Shown here piece by piece: positions 1 through 7,626 of a DNA stretch of 61,169 nt. Source of the DNA: a virus; IMG/VR virus record IMGVR_UViG_3300046758_000288, positions 1 to 61,169 of that record; one strand, written 5' to 3'. Below the pieces are notes generated by a model, which saw only the letters and a program-made list of their open reading frames with translations, was not told the origin of the DNA and made no database searches. Position 1 is the first letter of the stretch; each line of letters opens with the position of its first letter. The position numbers were made by a program, and so were the translations under genes.

Positions 1-191
1 CAACAACGTGGGTGTTCGTAGGCTTACTTGCAGGTAGAGAACTAGCAATGGCTACTTACTTTGGTAAGCAAAAAACAAAGTCTATCTTTCCACTTGTGGC
101 AAAAGACTTTGGTAAGATGATGGTAGGGTTAGGTGCATCAGTTGCACTGGTACTTGCCATACACTATGTAATCCTACCAAACGGATTATAA
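1..191 (+). CDS. Membrane protein, C-terminal fragment
   Basis: The frame is open from base 3 and stops with TAA at 189-191; the start lies outside the window. The visible 62 residues contain two hydrophobic stretches, one at the left edge (WVFVGLLAG) and one near the end (GASVALVLAIHYVIL), separated by a Lys-rich loop. This fits a small integral membrane protein. I do not recognise the family. It ends 39 bases before a sigma-70 type promoter that drives the next gene. Confidence 0.6.
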   Translation, partial: TTWVFVGLLAGRELAMATYFGKQKTKSIFPLVAKDFGKMMVGLGASVALVLAIHYVILPNGL

Positions 192-229
192 AATAAGGGA
201 GGTGAGGTTCGACGGCTTCACCTTTTCTC

Positions 230-258
230 TTGACAAAAGTATCAAAGTCATATATACT
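230..258 (+). promoter_or_regulatory. Sigma-70-like promoter for prs
   Basis: TTGACA at 230-235 and TATACT at 253-258 are separated by 17 bases. The expected start of transcription lies about 35 bases before the prs start. Confidence 0.8.
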
Positions 259-298
259 CTAACAATAATATAACTTTTAACCTAGAAGGGACCACCGT

Positions 299-1258
299 TT
301 GAAAATGAAAATAATAACAGGAAATGCTAATCCTCAATTAGCGCAAGAGATTGCCGAGCATTGCTTCGCAACTCTAGTTCCAGCAACAGTATCAACTTTT
401 GCTGATGGCGAGTCGAGTGTAGAGTTTAATGAAAACATACGTGGCGAAGATGTGTTTATTGTGCAGAGTACAGCAACTCCTGTTAATGACAGTTTAATGG
501 AACTGTTGATTATGATTGATGCGGCACGTAGATCAAGTGCAAGTCGTATCACAGCAGTTATTCCTTACTTTGGTTACGCAAGACAAGATCGTAAGAGTGC
601 AAGTCGTACTCCTATTACAGCAAAGTTGGTTGCTAATTTGTTGGTAACAGCAGGTGCAGATAGAATTCTTACAATGGATCTACACGCAGGACAGATACAG
701 GGTTTCTTTGACATCCCAGTGGATGATTTAACAAGCCGTGTAGTGTTTGCTAAAGACATTAGACGTTCAATTGGGATTATTGATGACCCAGATGTTGAGC
801 AACAAGGTACAGTGTTTGTATCACCAGATGCAGGTGGCGCAGTTCGTGCTAGAAAGTTTGCTGATATGTTTAATGGCGACATTGCTATTGTTGACAAGAT
901 GCGTCCTGAAGCAGGCAAGAGCGAAGTTATGAACTTGATCGGCGATGTTGAAGGTAAACACGCCATTCTAGTTGATGACATTATTGATAGCGGAGGTACA
1001 TTGTGTAAAGCCGCAGAAGCAATTATGAAAGCAGGTGCTCTTTCAGTTCGTGCATATATTACACACGGAGTACTGTCAGGCGAAGCATGTCAAAAAGTTG
1101 AGAAGAGTGTTCTAGATGAATTAGTAGTAACTGATTCAATTGCCGATCGCTGTCCTAAGAATTGCAAAAAGACACGACAGGTTAGTGTCGCGCCTTTGTT
1201 TGGTGAAGCAATTAGACGAGTTACAAACGAAGAGTCTGTGTCTAGTCTATTTGTTTAA
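299..1258 (+). CDS. prs: Ribose-phosphate pyrophosphokinase (PRPP synthetase)
   Basis: Makes phosphoribosyl pyrophosphate from ribose 5-phosphate and ATP, the precursor for purine, pyrimidine and NAD synthesis. The 319 residues match the usual bacterial length (about 315). The ATP-binding segment PYFGYARQDRK lies near residue 89 and the PRPP loop ILVDDIIDSGGTL near 223. Two starts are possible: TTG at 299, about 8 bases after the ribosome site AGAAGGG, or ATG at 305; spacing favours TTG. It has its own sigma-70-like promoter and no co-transcribed neighbour, and its 3' end overlaps the opposing lipase gene by 17 bases. With nrdAB and guaC it suggests the phage boosts nucleotide supply. Confidence 0.95.
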   Translation: MKMKIITGNANPQLAQEIAEHCFATLVPATVSTFADGESSVEFNENIRGEDVFIVQSTATPVNDSLMELLIMIDAARRSSASRITAVIPYFGYARQDRKSASRTPITAKLVANLLVTAGADRILTMDLHAGQIQGFFDIPVDDLTSRVVFAKDIRRSIGIIDDPDVEQQGTVFVSPDAGGAVRARKFADMFNGDIAIVDKMRPEAGKSEVMNLIGDVEGKHAILVDDIIDSGGTLCKAAEAIMKAGALSVRAYITHGVLSGEACQKVEKSVLDELVVTDSIADRCPKNCKKTRQVSVAPLFGEAIRRVTNEESVSSLFV

Positions 1259-2003
1259 TATGTTTAATGTACTCAGTCATTGAATGATCACCAAAGCTAT
1301 CTATCTTACCTTGCTTTAGGCCCATCCATATACCACGCCACTTGTCCTTAAAGCGTTGCCAACCAGTAGGCTTTCTATACTTGCCATAGGCATTTAGATA
1401 GTGTTCATTGCCGCAGTGTCTGTAACCCATAACAGTAAGAGGAACAGTAGTGACAATGTCATTATTGTTCTTCCAACGATGATGCACAGTACCAAAGCTC
1501 TTAACATATGTTGGCCAACCTACTCTTGGACTACCATAAGTATAAAGCTCTTCTGGGTCATTTAGATTACTATCACACTCGCAACGATTAGCCATAATAG
1601 TCGCCATTGCCGCTCCTAAACTATGACCACACATCCATAACTTCTTGCCTAAGTTTACTTTACGATTGATGTCTTCACATATCATAGGCCAAAGATCATC
1701 TACTTCGTCTTTGAATCCTCTATGGACTCTGCTTACAGTTTCGGCAATAACAGGAAATGCTTTTAAGTCTGCTTTAATATCATTAAACTCTGCAGGTTGG
1801 GTTCCGCGACACGCTATGACTAAATCTTCTTTGTTCATAAAGCGATATGCCTGGGCACCTTCCTTATTATAAAATTCAATTGTTGTAAAACCTAACTTTT
1901 TTGCTTGCTTTTTAACATCAGATGTGTTATTATTATAAGCTAATGCACTTAGTTCGGCAAACAACAAGGAACGCTGTTTAAAATTCATGTTTGTAATTGA
2001 CAT
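1242..2003 (-). CDS. Class 3 lipase-like alpha/beta hydrolase
   Basis: Likely a serine hydrolase acting on lipid or another ester. The nucleophile elbow GHSLG puts the serine at about residue 128. GSPRVG follows near 157, then NNND near 182 and GYRHCGNEHY near 194, giving the Ser-Asp-His order of the Lipase_3 family. At 253 residues it is close to a bare catalytic domain, and no signal peptide is visible. It is the only minus-strand gene in the first 32 kb and converges on prs. Role is unknown: host membrane lipid breakdown or lysis are guesses. Confidence 0.75.
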   Translation of the reverse strand: MSITNMNFKQRSLLFAELSALAYNNNTSDVKKQAKKLGFTTIEFYNKEGAQAYRFMNKEDLVIACRGTQPAEFNDIKADLKAFPVIAETVSRVHRGFKDEVDDLWPMICEDINRKVNLGKKLWMCGHSLGAAMATIMANRCECDSNLNDPEELYTYGSPRVGWPTYVKSFGTVHHRWKNNNDIVTTVPLTVMGYRHCGNEHYLNAYGKYRKPTGWQRFKDKWRGIWMGLKQGKIDSFGDHSMTEYIKHIKQID

Positions 2004-2062
2004 AATACTCCCTCATATAGTACAAGTTAACTCATGTACTGCAATATTTATTAATTTGAACG

Positions 2063-2069
2063 CTAAATA
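2063..2069 (+). promoter_or_regulatory. Late-type promoter box
   Basis: CTAAATA lies 21 bases before the ATG at 2090 and resembles T4 TATAAATA. A run of co-oriented genes follows. Confidence 0.6.
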
Positions 2070-2089
2070 GTAATACGGAGAGTAGAGAT

Positions 2090-2353
2090 ATGAGAAAACG
2101 TACTAGAAGCATACTTGAAGAACTGAACAATTTAGATCGTTCTCGTAGAAGTCAAGACCATTTGATAGAAGCAAGTGGAAGCAACATCATTGAAAGTGCT
2201 ATTAATCTTTTAAATAAGATTTCAAAAACTTATGATGCAGATACAGCAAGTGAATTAGAAAGACGTTTTCTAAATAGTATTAGAACAGGCGATCCACGTA
2301 AATTTAAACGTAGTATTACAAAAGTAATTGAGAACAAACACAATGACCAATAA
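2090..2353 (+). CDS. Small conserved phage protein, unknown function
   Basis: 87 residues, strongly basic, mostly helical in appearance, with no known motif. It opens a late operon (box at 2063) and overlaps the next gene by 11 bases. It contains several L/I-x-E triplets (for example HLIEAS, NIIESA), the type of site cut by T4-like prohead proteases, but such triplets are common. A head-associated protein is possible. Confidence 0.6.
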   Translation: MRKRTRSILEELNNLDRSRRSQDHLIEASGSNIIESAINLLNKISKTYDADTASELERRFLNSIRTGDPRKFKRSITKVIENKHNDQ

Positions 2354-3248
2354 ATTGCTAGAAGGCGGATCTATGCCTAATGTAGGACCAATTCATATAG
2401 ATGAAATTAATCCTACTCTTGACGCACTAGAAAAAGATTTAGGTATTGACCTAAAGAACAATGTTCTAGGTAGTGTTGGAAAGAAAGAATTCAGCGGCGA
2501 CATTGATGTTGCCATACAAGTTGCACCAGAAGATATTCCAGAACTAATTAAAAAGTTAGAAGCTAGTTCATTAATTAAAGCTCTTCAAAAAACTAGTATT
2601 ATAATGACAAGTGTTGATATTATTGGGTTTGATCCTAACAAACAAAGTGATGATCCAAAACACGGCGAGCGAACAGGCACAGTACAGGTAGACTTTATGC
2701 CAGGCGACCCAGGTTGGATGAAAACTTATTACCACTCACCAAGTGCCGACGAAAGCAAATACAAAGGTGTGTTCCGTAACATTATGATTGCTACTATTTG
2801 TGCAATTTACCAACGTGATGCATCAGAAGAAAAGATTGACGATGGTCGTCCTGTAGAAGTAGAGCGTTGGATGTGGGCACCAGACAAAGGCTTAGTAAGA
2901 ATTAAACGTGTACCAAAACCTAAAGCAAAGGGCGACGGGTATACAAAAGCAAATTTAAACACAGTAATTGGGAATCCAATTCAAACAGCACCAGAAATTG
3001 CAAAAGCATTAGGTCTTAACGGACCAGAAGATTTAAACTCATACGAAAGTTTAAAAGCCGCAATTGAAAAAAATTATGCACCGGAGATGGTTGAAAAGAT
3101 TTTAGATAGTTTTGCAGATAATAAACAAGTGCAAGACATTGGCGTGCCAGATGATTTAGTTAAACAAGAAAGTTTAGCTGATGTACAACTTGAGCGTATT
3201 AAAGAACTAAGTGGTACCTTGTTAAACAGTACAAGGATGATTTGTTAA
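2343..3248 (+). CDS. Pol-beta-type nucleotidyltransferase
   Basis: The segment GSVGKKEFSGDIDVAI (G43-S44, D53, D55) matches the nucleotidyltransferase signature G-S...D-x-D, and VQVDFM supplies the third acidic residue (D117). The spacing around GS and SGDIDV is close to that of polymerase X. Members transfer a nucleotide to DNA, RNA, protein or a small molecule; the substrate here cannot be read. ATG at 2343 is preferred over an in-frame upstream start. The stop overlaps the start of the ligase-like gene (TAATG), so the two are probably translated together. The N-terminus contains KLLEGG, a possible prohead-protease site. Confidence 0.7.
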   Translation: MTNKLLEGGSMPNVGPIHIDEINPTLDALEKDLGIDLKNNVLGSVGKKEFSGDIDVAIQVAPEDIPELIKKLEASSLIKALQKTSIIMTSVDIIGFDPNKQSDDPKHGERTGTVQVDFMPGDPGWMKTYYHSPSADESKYKGVFRNIMIATICAIYQRDASEEKIDDGRPVEVERWMWAPDKGLVRIKRVPKPKAKGDGYTKANLNTVIGNPIQTAPEIAKALGLNGPEDLNSYESLKAAIEKNYAPEMVEKILDSFADNKQVQDIGVPDDLVKQESLADVQLERIKELSGTLLNSTRMIC

Positions 3249-4480
3249 TGAGATACACAGATTTTAAACTTGTAGAACGTAAGCAAAAAACTGGCAGTGC
3301 AGGACAAGCCAAAGGCAAAGATCCAATGCCAAAAGCAACACCAGGACGTAAAAAGCATCCACTACAAGATAAACTAGTAGGCGAAGCAATAGTCAACGAA
3401 GCAGAAGCTCGTATACAACACATGGAAGACTTAGTTTTCCGTGAAGGATCGCAAGGTGCAGTACGTGCTATTGAAAGTTTAAAAAGTTTAGAACAAGGTT
3501 CACATAAAGATGTAACAATTAAATGGGACGGCTCACCGGCTGTAATATTTGGACGTGACGCAGATGGTAACTTTGTTTTTACAGATAAGTCAGGCTTCAG
3601 TGCAAAAGGATACGATGGCAAAGCCAAATCAGCAAAAGAACTAGCACAGATGTTAAAGAACCGTCCAGGCTATGCAAAGAATCCAGAAGGGTATGGCCCA
3701 TTCATTGCTAACATGGTAGACGTGTACGACGAGTATGAAAAAGCAGTTCCTAAAGACTACAGAGGATTCTTTAAAGGTGACTTGTTATATTTTAACACAC
3801 CTGAAATACAAGACGGGCATTATGTGTTTACGCCAAACATTGTAACTTATTCAGTAAAACAAGACAGTGACATTGGCAAGCGTATTGGAATGAGCAAGAC
3901 TGGAATTGTTATACATAGAGAAGCAGACATATCAGGTGCTGAAGGACCATTAAGAGATACAAACATATTTCAAGGTAATGAAGTATTAGTGTTGCCACCG
4001 GTAGTAGCACAAGAACCGCCAAGTGTTGACGACTCACAACTTAAAACATTACAAGCAATGGTAACAAAGCACGGTCCTTCAATTGATGCTATACTTGAAA
4101 AGAGACAAGGACTATCAGACTTGTCACAAATATTTTATACCTATATGAATTCAAGAGTTGATTCAGGTATTAAAAACTTAGCACAAGACTTTGCAGGTTG
4201 GCTTGCAACATCTAAAGTCAGTAAGCCTAAACAACAAAAGGTTATTGAGATAATTAATAACAATGTTGAAGGGTTTAATGCTATGTGGGATCTAGTACAT
4301 GGAATAATGAAAGTTAAAGACAACATTATTAATCAACTAGAAGATCAAGAAGCTGATATTACGGCTACTATCAAAGGTGAAAAGGGCGGCGAAGGCTATG
4401 TACTTGCACATCCAGGGGGCGATATTAAACTTGTTCCTAGAGAATTTTTTACAAAACACAACAGAGCAGTGGAGAGATAA
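3248..4480 (+). CDS. RNA/DNA-ligase-like nucleotidyltransferase, possible head protein
   Basis: 410 residues. IKWDGSPAVIFGRD has the K-x-D-G signature of ligases and capping enzymes (K92). GFFKGDLLYF (173-182) could be motif III, KTGIVIH (217-223) a motif IV, and near the C-terminus EGYV (382) followed 12 residues later by IKLV looks like motifs IV and V of T4 RNA ligase 1. The stretch between is helical and may be an insertion. The first ten residues, MRYTDFKLVE, resemble T4 capsid-targeting peptides. The start overlaps the nucleotidyltransferase stop. Similar proteins are usually left as hypothetical in marine T4-like phages. Ligase activity is inference. Confidence 0.65.
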   Translation: MRYTDFKLVERKQKTGSAGQAKGKDPMPKATPGRKKHPLQDKLVGEAIVNEAEARIQHMEDLVFREGSQGAVRAIESLKSLEQGSHKDVTIKWDGSPAVIFGRDADGNFVFTDKSGFSAKGYDGKAKSAKELAQMLKNRPGYAKNPEGYGPFIANMVDVYDEYEKAVPKDYRGFFKGDLLYFNTPEIQDGHYVFTPNIVTYSVKQDSDIGKRIGMSKTGIVIHREADISGAEGPLRDTNIFQGNEVLVLPPVVAQEPPSVDDSQLKTLQAMVTKHGPSIDAILEKRQGLSDLSQIFYTYMNSRVDSGIKNLAQDFAGWLATSKVSKPKQQKVIEIINNNVEGFNAMWDLVHGIMKVKDNIINQLEDQEADITATIKGEKGGEGYVLAHPGGDIKLVPREFFTKHNRAVER

Positions 4481-4915
4481 ATGAAAAACTACATGAAAGA
4501 ATATGAAGCACATCTTAATGATATTACTAAAGATGTACTTGACGAAGGCTTTGAATCTTCGCCATTAGAAAAGAAATTAGCCAAGTACGGCAGAATACTA
4601 ATGGACCAGGCAGTGACACAAAAAGATGATGCACTATCAAACTTAATGTCAAAAGTTGGTGATCAACTTACAAACTATGGCACAACTTATGGTGCAAGCA
4701 GTTTGGAAGATCTAGTAAAGAAAACTGGAGCAACACCAAATGTAATTAAAAAGATGTTAGCATTTGCTGAGAAGATTGCACAAACTACCGGCGACTTCAA
4801 AGCAGATCATAAAGATGGCGGACTAGATGACGAAGGCGATGATGATTTTACATCAGGTGCTGACGACGAAATGGATGCAATGGCAGCAGATCAAGCGGCA
4901 AGAGACAAAATGTAA
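4481..4915 (+). CDS. Acidic conserved phage protein
   Basis: 144 residues, helical, with a very acidic C-terminal third (runs of D and E) and no known motif. It starts directly after the ligase-like gene and overlaps the next gene by one base (TAATG), so all belong to one late operon. The acidic tail fits a DNA mimic or a scaffold or core protein, but nothing decides between them. Confidence 0.6.
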   Translation: MKNYMKEYEAHLNDITKDVLDEGFESSPLEKKLAKYGRILMDQAVTQKDDALSNLMSKVGDQLTNYGTTYGASSLEDLVKKTGATPNVIKKMLAFAEKIAQTTGDFKADHKDGGLDDEGDDDFTSGADDEMDAMAADQAARDKM

Positions 4916-5268
4916 TGGAGTTTATCCAAGCTATAGAAAACGGTTCAGAAATACTTCTAGACGATGACATCAAACAAATGATTGAAAGTTTAGACTTAGA
5001 AAACCTTGACGAAGATGCGTTAGATAGAATTGAACAACGTGTAAGTCAGCGTGAAATTGCTCTGTACGGTTTCCTTGTAGGCAAGTCTAATGCATTAAAA
5101 GCTAAACTTGCAGTTGATAAGATACAAGCAGGCCAAACTGTGCCAACTAATATAGCAAATGGATACAAACCAGCTGTTGAAATGATACATGATATTGTAA
5201 AAGCAGGTCCTGGATACATAAATCTACTAAAAAGCCTACATCAACGAGCCAAAAGAGCATCTAATTAG
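4915..5268 (+). CDS. Conserved phage protein, unknown function
   Basis: 117 residues, acidic N-terminal half and basic C-terminus, helical. Its ATG shares a base with the preceding TAA, which implies coupled translation. No family recognised. It is the last gene of the run that begins at 2090. Confidence 0.6.
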   Translation: MEFIQAIENGSEILLDDDIKQMIESLDLENLDEDALDRIEQRVSQREIALYGFLVGKSNALKAKLAVDKIQAGQTVPTNIANGYKPAVEMIHDIVKAGPGYINLLKSLHQRAKRASN

Positions 5269-5287
5269 GGTATTTTTTGTCTAAATG

Positions 5288-5294
5288 GTAAATA
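5288..5294 (+). promoter_or_regulatory. Late-type promoter box
   Basis: GTAAATA followed by C, about 60 bases before the gene at 5354. The palindrome ATACATATGTAT overlaps the end of the box. Confidence 0.45.
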
Positions 5295-5353
5295 CATATG
5301 TATAACTTTACAGAGAGTAGAGTTGACCATTTAGAGAAAACAGGAGAAATAAA

Positions 5354-5605
5354 ATGGCAGTAGTATCAAACCCAAATGCGGCAGTAGTTGCAAAGAGTGG
5401 CATTGGCCCAACAACATACATCTATGCAGTAGCAACTGGAACAATTACAGTAGCGGCAGCATGTGATTCAATCACTACAACATACGGCGGAACAATCGCT
5501 GGTGTTGAAGGTACAGCAGACGGCAACCACGTTGCAGTACAAGGTGGGCCAGGTGGCGCAGAAGCAGTTAGTGGAATTTCACTAGTAGCAACATTTGCCG
5601 CTTAA
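5354..5605 (+). CDS. Small Ala/Gly/Thr-rich protein, possible virion protein
   Basis: 83 residues, almost free of charge, rich in A, G, T and V, with alternating beta-like segments (TYIYAVATGTITVAAA). It stands alone between a late-type box and a strong terminator, so it makes its own short transcript. That pattern fits an abundant late product such as a head decoration or tail protein. The ribosome site CAGGAGAA is well placed. Family not recognised. Confidence 0.55.
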   Translation: MAVVSNPNAAVVAKSGIGPTTYIYAVATGTITVAAACDSITTTYGGTIAGVEGTADGNHVAVQGGPGGAEAVSGISLVATFAA

Positions 5606-5626
5606 TTAACCTAATACCTTAGGACT

Positions 5627-5658
5627 AAAGGGTTCAGTTTTTACTGGACCCTTTTTTT
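5627..5658 (+). terminator. Rho-independent terminator
   Basis: Stem GGGTTCAG / CTGGACCC with a 6-base loop, flanked by AAA and a T run. It ends the transcript of the gene at 5354. Confidence 0.85.
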
Positions 5659-5675
5659 ATGACTGTAAATACAGT

Positions 5676-6068
5676 ATGAAATTTACTATCCAAACATTGA
5701 TAGACGTTACTAAGACAGATGTACGTAGACACGAGCATCCTAAACTTGTCAATCAACAAGCAAACTTTAATACCTTATACAATACACTTGGATTAAGAAC
5801 TAATCCAGATAGATTTACTGTTACTAATGAAAAAGTTGCAGTAGCAAATTTAGGATTCGGAAGTGAGTACAAAAACAAGCAAATGGTTTGGACCGTTGAC
5901 TTTGAAGTTGAACAGATAGATTCAACTAATACTGATTTAATGATTGAAGATTTTCATATGGTTCCGATTATTGCAGGTTTAGACGAAACTATTAAATTAA
6001 AGAATAAGATGTTTGTCACATTAGATAATAAATTTACTAATATATTATTTGAGCGTACGGATAAATAA
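5676..6068 (+). CDS. Conserved phage protein, unknown function
   Basis: 130 residues, mixed alpha/beta, no motif I know. It follows directly on a terminator with only 17 bases between, and a GTAAATA box sits 4 bases before the ATG, too close for an ordinary leader. The ATG at 5676 is the first in frame. Confidence 0.6.
   Translation: MKFTIQTLIDVTKTDVRRHEHPKLVNQQANFNTLYNTLGLRTNPDRFTVTNEKVAVANLGFGSEYKNKQMVWTVDFEVEQIDSTNTDLMIEDFHMVPIIAGLDETIKLKNKMFVTLDNKFTNILFERTDK
6061..6067 (+). promoter_or_regulatory. Late-type promoter box
   Basis: ATAAATA overlapping the stop of the preceding gene, 81 bases before the ATG at 6149. Confidence 0.45.
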
Positions 6069-6148
6069 CAGTGTACAAGGCAACTAATATAATACAACTT
6101 TAGGCATATGAAGGGCAACGTAGGAGTTTACTTTAACGGAGGAGTATT

Positions 6149-6388
6149 ATGGCGGATTTGCCAACTACAGATTTAGAAAGACAAAGTTTAGAAGCACACG
6201 TAGACTTATGCGCTTTGCGTTATGCCGCGTTGGATAAGCGTCTTATCACAGTCGAAGAAAAGATGGAACACATCCATCAAGATATTATTAACGGTCAATC
6301 ATCAATGACAAAAGTCTTAATTGGTACAGCAGGTACTATTATTGCAGGACTTTTATCTACTGTAATCGTAATAGTAATGCAGATGTAA
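6149..6388 (+). CDS. Small coiled-coil protein with C-terminal membrane anchor
   Basis: 79 residues. The first 50 form a likely coiled coil (LEAHVDLCALRYAALDKRL, then VEEKMEHIHQDI). A hydrophobic helix of about 22 residues (VLIGTAGTIIAGLLSTVIVI) ends the protein. This layout resembles XhlA-type hemolysin or holin accessory proteins. A role in lysis is only a suggestion. Ribosome site GGAGG is 6 bases before ATG. Confidence 0.6.
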   Translation: MADLPTTDLERQSLEAHVDLCALRYAALDKRLITVEEKMEHIHQDIINGQSSMTKVLIGTAGTIIAGLLSTVIVIVMQM

Positions 6389-6409
6389 TACTTGGAGCTA
6401 AATAGAAAC

Positions 6410-6697
6410 ATGCTATTAAGAGAGTTTTATACACAACCAACCCAAATAGACGAGAAACAAGTGTGGGCACGTTCAGGAAAGAACGTGGTGCGCAAGTATC
6501 GTTGTACTAGTGGCCGTAGAAAAGGTCGTGTAGTAGCAAAAATGTCACAGTGCTTTGCCGCTCCAAACATGAAACAAAGCAAAGTACTAAAAGTTATGAA
6601 AGCAAGACTTGGACCTAGACTAGCTAAAAAGATTAAACGTACAAAACGAATTAATCCTGCTAGTAAAAGAGTACAAGCATTGAACAAAAGAAGATAA
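6410..6697 (+). CDS. Basic phage protein, possible head or DNA-binding protein
   Basis: 95 residues, very basic toward the C-terminus (KKIKRTKRI, then NKRR), so likely to bind nucleic acid. A TTG in frame at 6392 would extend it, but CTAAATA lies in that extension, so ATG at 6410 is chosen. The N-terminus MLLREFYTQPTQIDE carries an E-F pair and an I-x-E triplet, reminiscent of capsid-targeting peptides. Function not known. Confidence 0.55.
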   Translation: MLLREFYTQPTQIDEKQVWARSGKNVVRKYRCTSGRRKGRVVAKMSQCFAAPNMKQSKVLKVMKARLGPRLAKKIKRTKRINPASKRVQALNKRR

Positions 6698-6699
6698 AA

Positions 6700-6942
6700 A
6701 TGAAAGTTTTCGAAGTCACACAAGCAAAGGTAAGCAGAGCACAGGGCAACGAAGTTGAGTTAGATCATGGTGATGGAACCAAGACCGTAATTGATACTAA
6801 GAAAAATCCTCAAGCAATCCAGCGTGACCAACAAGGAAAACTTAAAGTTACCAAGCCAAGCAACAGCTCAATGAAGCAAGGTAACAACAACCAACCCCGA
6901 ACACCTCGCCCAGGCGAGAAAATAGATATAGAAACTGATTAG
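6700..6942 (+). CDS. Small conserved phage protein
   Basis: 80 residues. The N-terminal half looks like a small beta unit (EVELDHGDGTKTVIDTKKNP). The C-terminal half is low complexity, rich in N, Q, S and P, and probably disordered. It lies 2 bases after the preceding stop. No family assigned. Confidence 0.55.
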   Translation: MKVFEVTQAKVSRAQGNEVELDHGDGTKTVIDTKKNPQAIQRDQQGKLKVTKPSNSSMKQGNNNQPRTPRPGEKIDIETD

Positions 6943-6944
6943 TA

Positions 6945-7154
6945 ATGAAGATCAACGAACTAATAAATTCGTTTGAAATTTTTATTACGAATGAAGAGCG
7001 AAGTATTTACGAAACTATGAACGAGAAATCGGCATTAGCTCAGTTTAATGAGAGAGAACAATTCATTATTCAGAACCTAATAAGAAAGAGTTTAGTAAGT
7101 AAAGTTATATCTAACGGACAGGTACTGGTTGTAAAAAATGATCACAAAATCTAA
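6945..7154 (+). CDS. Small conserved phage protein
   Basis: 69 residues, helical, possibly winged-helix-like near the end (REQFIIQNLIRKSLVSKVI, then a beta strand VLVVKN). It starts 2 bases after the previous stop and overlaps the next gene by 17 bases. Function unknown. Confidence 0.5.
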   Translation: MKINELINSFEIFITNEERSIYETMNEKSALAQFNEREQFIIQNLIRKSLVSKVISNGQVLVVKNDHKI

Positions 7155-7572
7155 GAATCTTCTTAGCGATTTAGAAAAAATCGTTAATGCGTCTATTGAT
7201 CCTTCGATGTTTCCTTATAAAAAAGGCAACTCGATAAGAATAGGAAAGTACGCAATACGAACAACAAAGTACGGACATAAAGTATTTGACTGTGAACTAA
7301 ACTGTATGATAGCAGAAACGTTCTCAAAAACTGCGGCAGTAGCACTAGCAAAGTATACATCGCAACACGAAGAAGACAGATCAGCACATGAATGTATTCT
7401 TAGGATAGATCGAAAGGTTGAAAAATGGTATAATGATTGTATGTTTTATCGCAATACTATACAACAAACAGATGATCCAATAAAAGCAGATGTTGCACAT
7501 ACTAGATATGATATTGCTAAAACAGAAACGGAACATGCCCGGAGTCAATTAGATAAATACATTTATAGCTAA
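7138..7572 (+). CDS. Conserved phage protein, unknown function
   Basis: 144 residues. A short beta-rich segment (SIRIGKYAIRTTKYGHKVFD) is followed by long helices that may form a coiled coil. No catalytic motif is seen. It ends the operon before the next late-type box at 7587. Confidence 0.55.
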   Translation: MITKSKNLLSDLEKIVNASIDPSMFPYKKGNSIRIGKYAIRTTKYGHKVFDCELNCMIAETFSKTAAVALAKYTSQHEEDRSAHECILRIDRKVEKWYNDCMFYRNTIQQTDDPIKADVAHTRYDIAKTETEHARSQLDKYIYS

Positions 7573-7586
7573 AGTAGTTAAAAAGG

Positions 7587-7609
7587 CTAAATAAATTATA
7601 AAGCATAAT
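7587..7609 (+). promoter_or_regulatory. Late-type promoter box with following hairpin
   Basis: CTAAATA at 7587-7593, then stem ATTAT (7595-7599) / ATAAT (7605-7609) with loop AAAGC. The next ATG is at 7627. Confidence 0.5.
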
Positions 7610-7626
7610 ACATTAGGAAGAATGTA

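Noticed and set aside
574-981. Long opposite-strand open frames (for example in prs, 22691-23086, 34350-34649)
   Set aside because: They mirror well-supported genes and have Ser/Leu-rich composition without motifs or ribosome sites.
3248-4480. Calling this gene an RNA ligase outright
   Set aside because: Motifs fit, but spacing between motif I and EGYV is much longer than in T4 Rnl1, so activity is left as inference.
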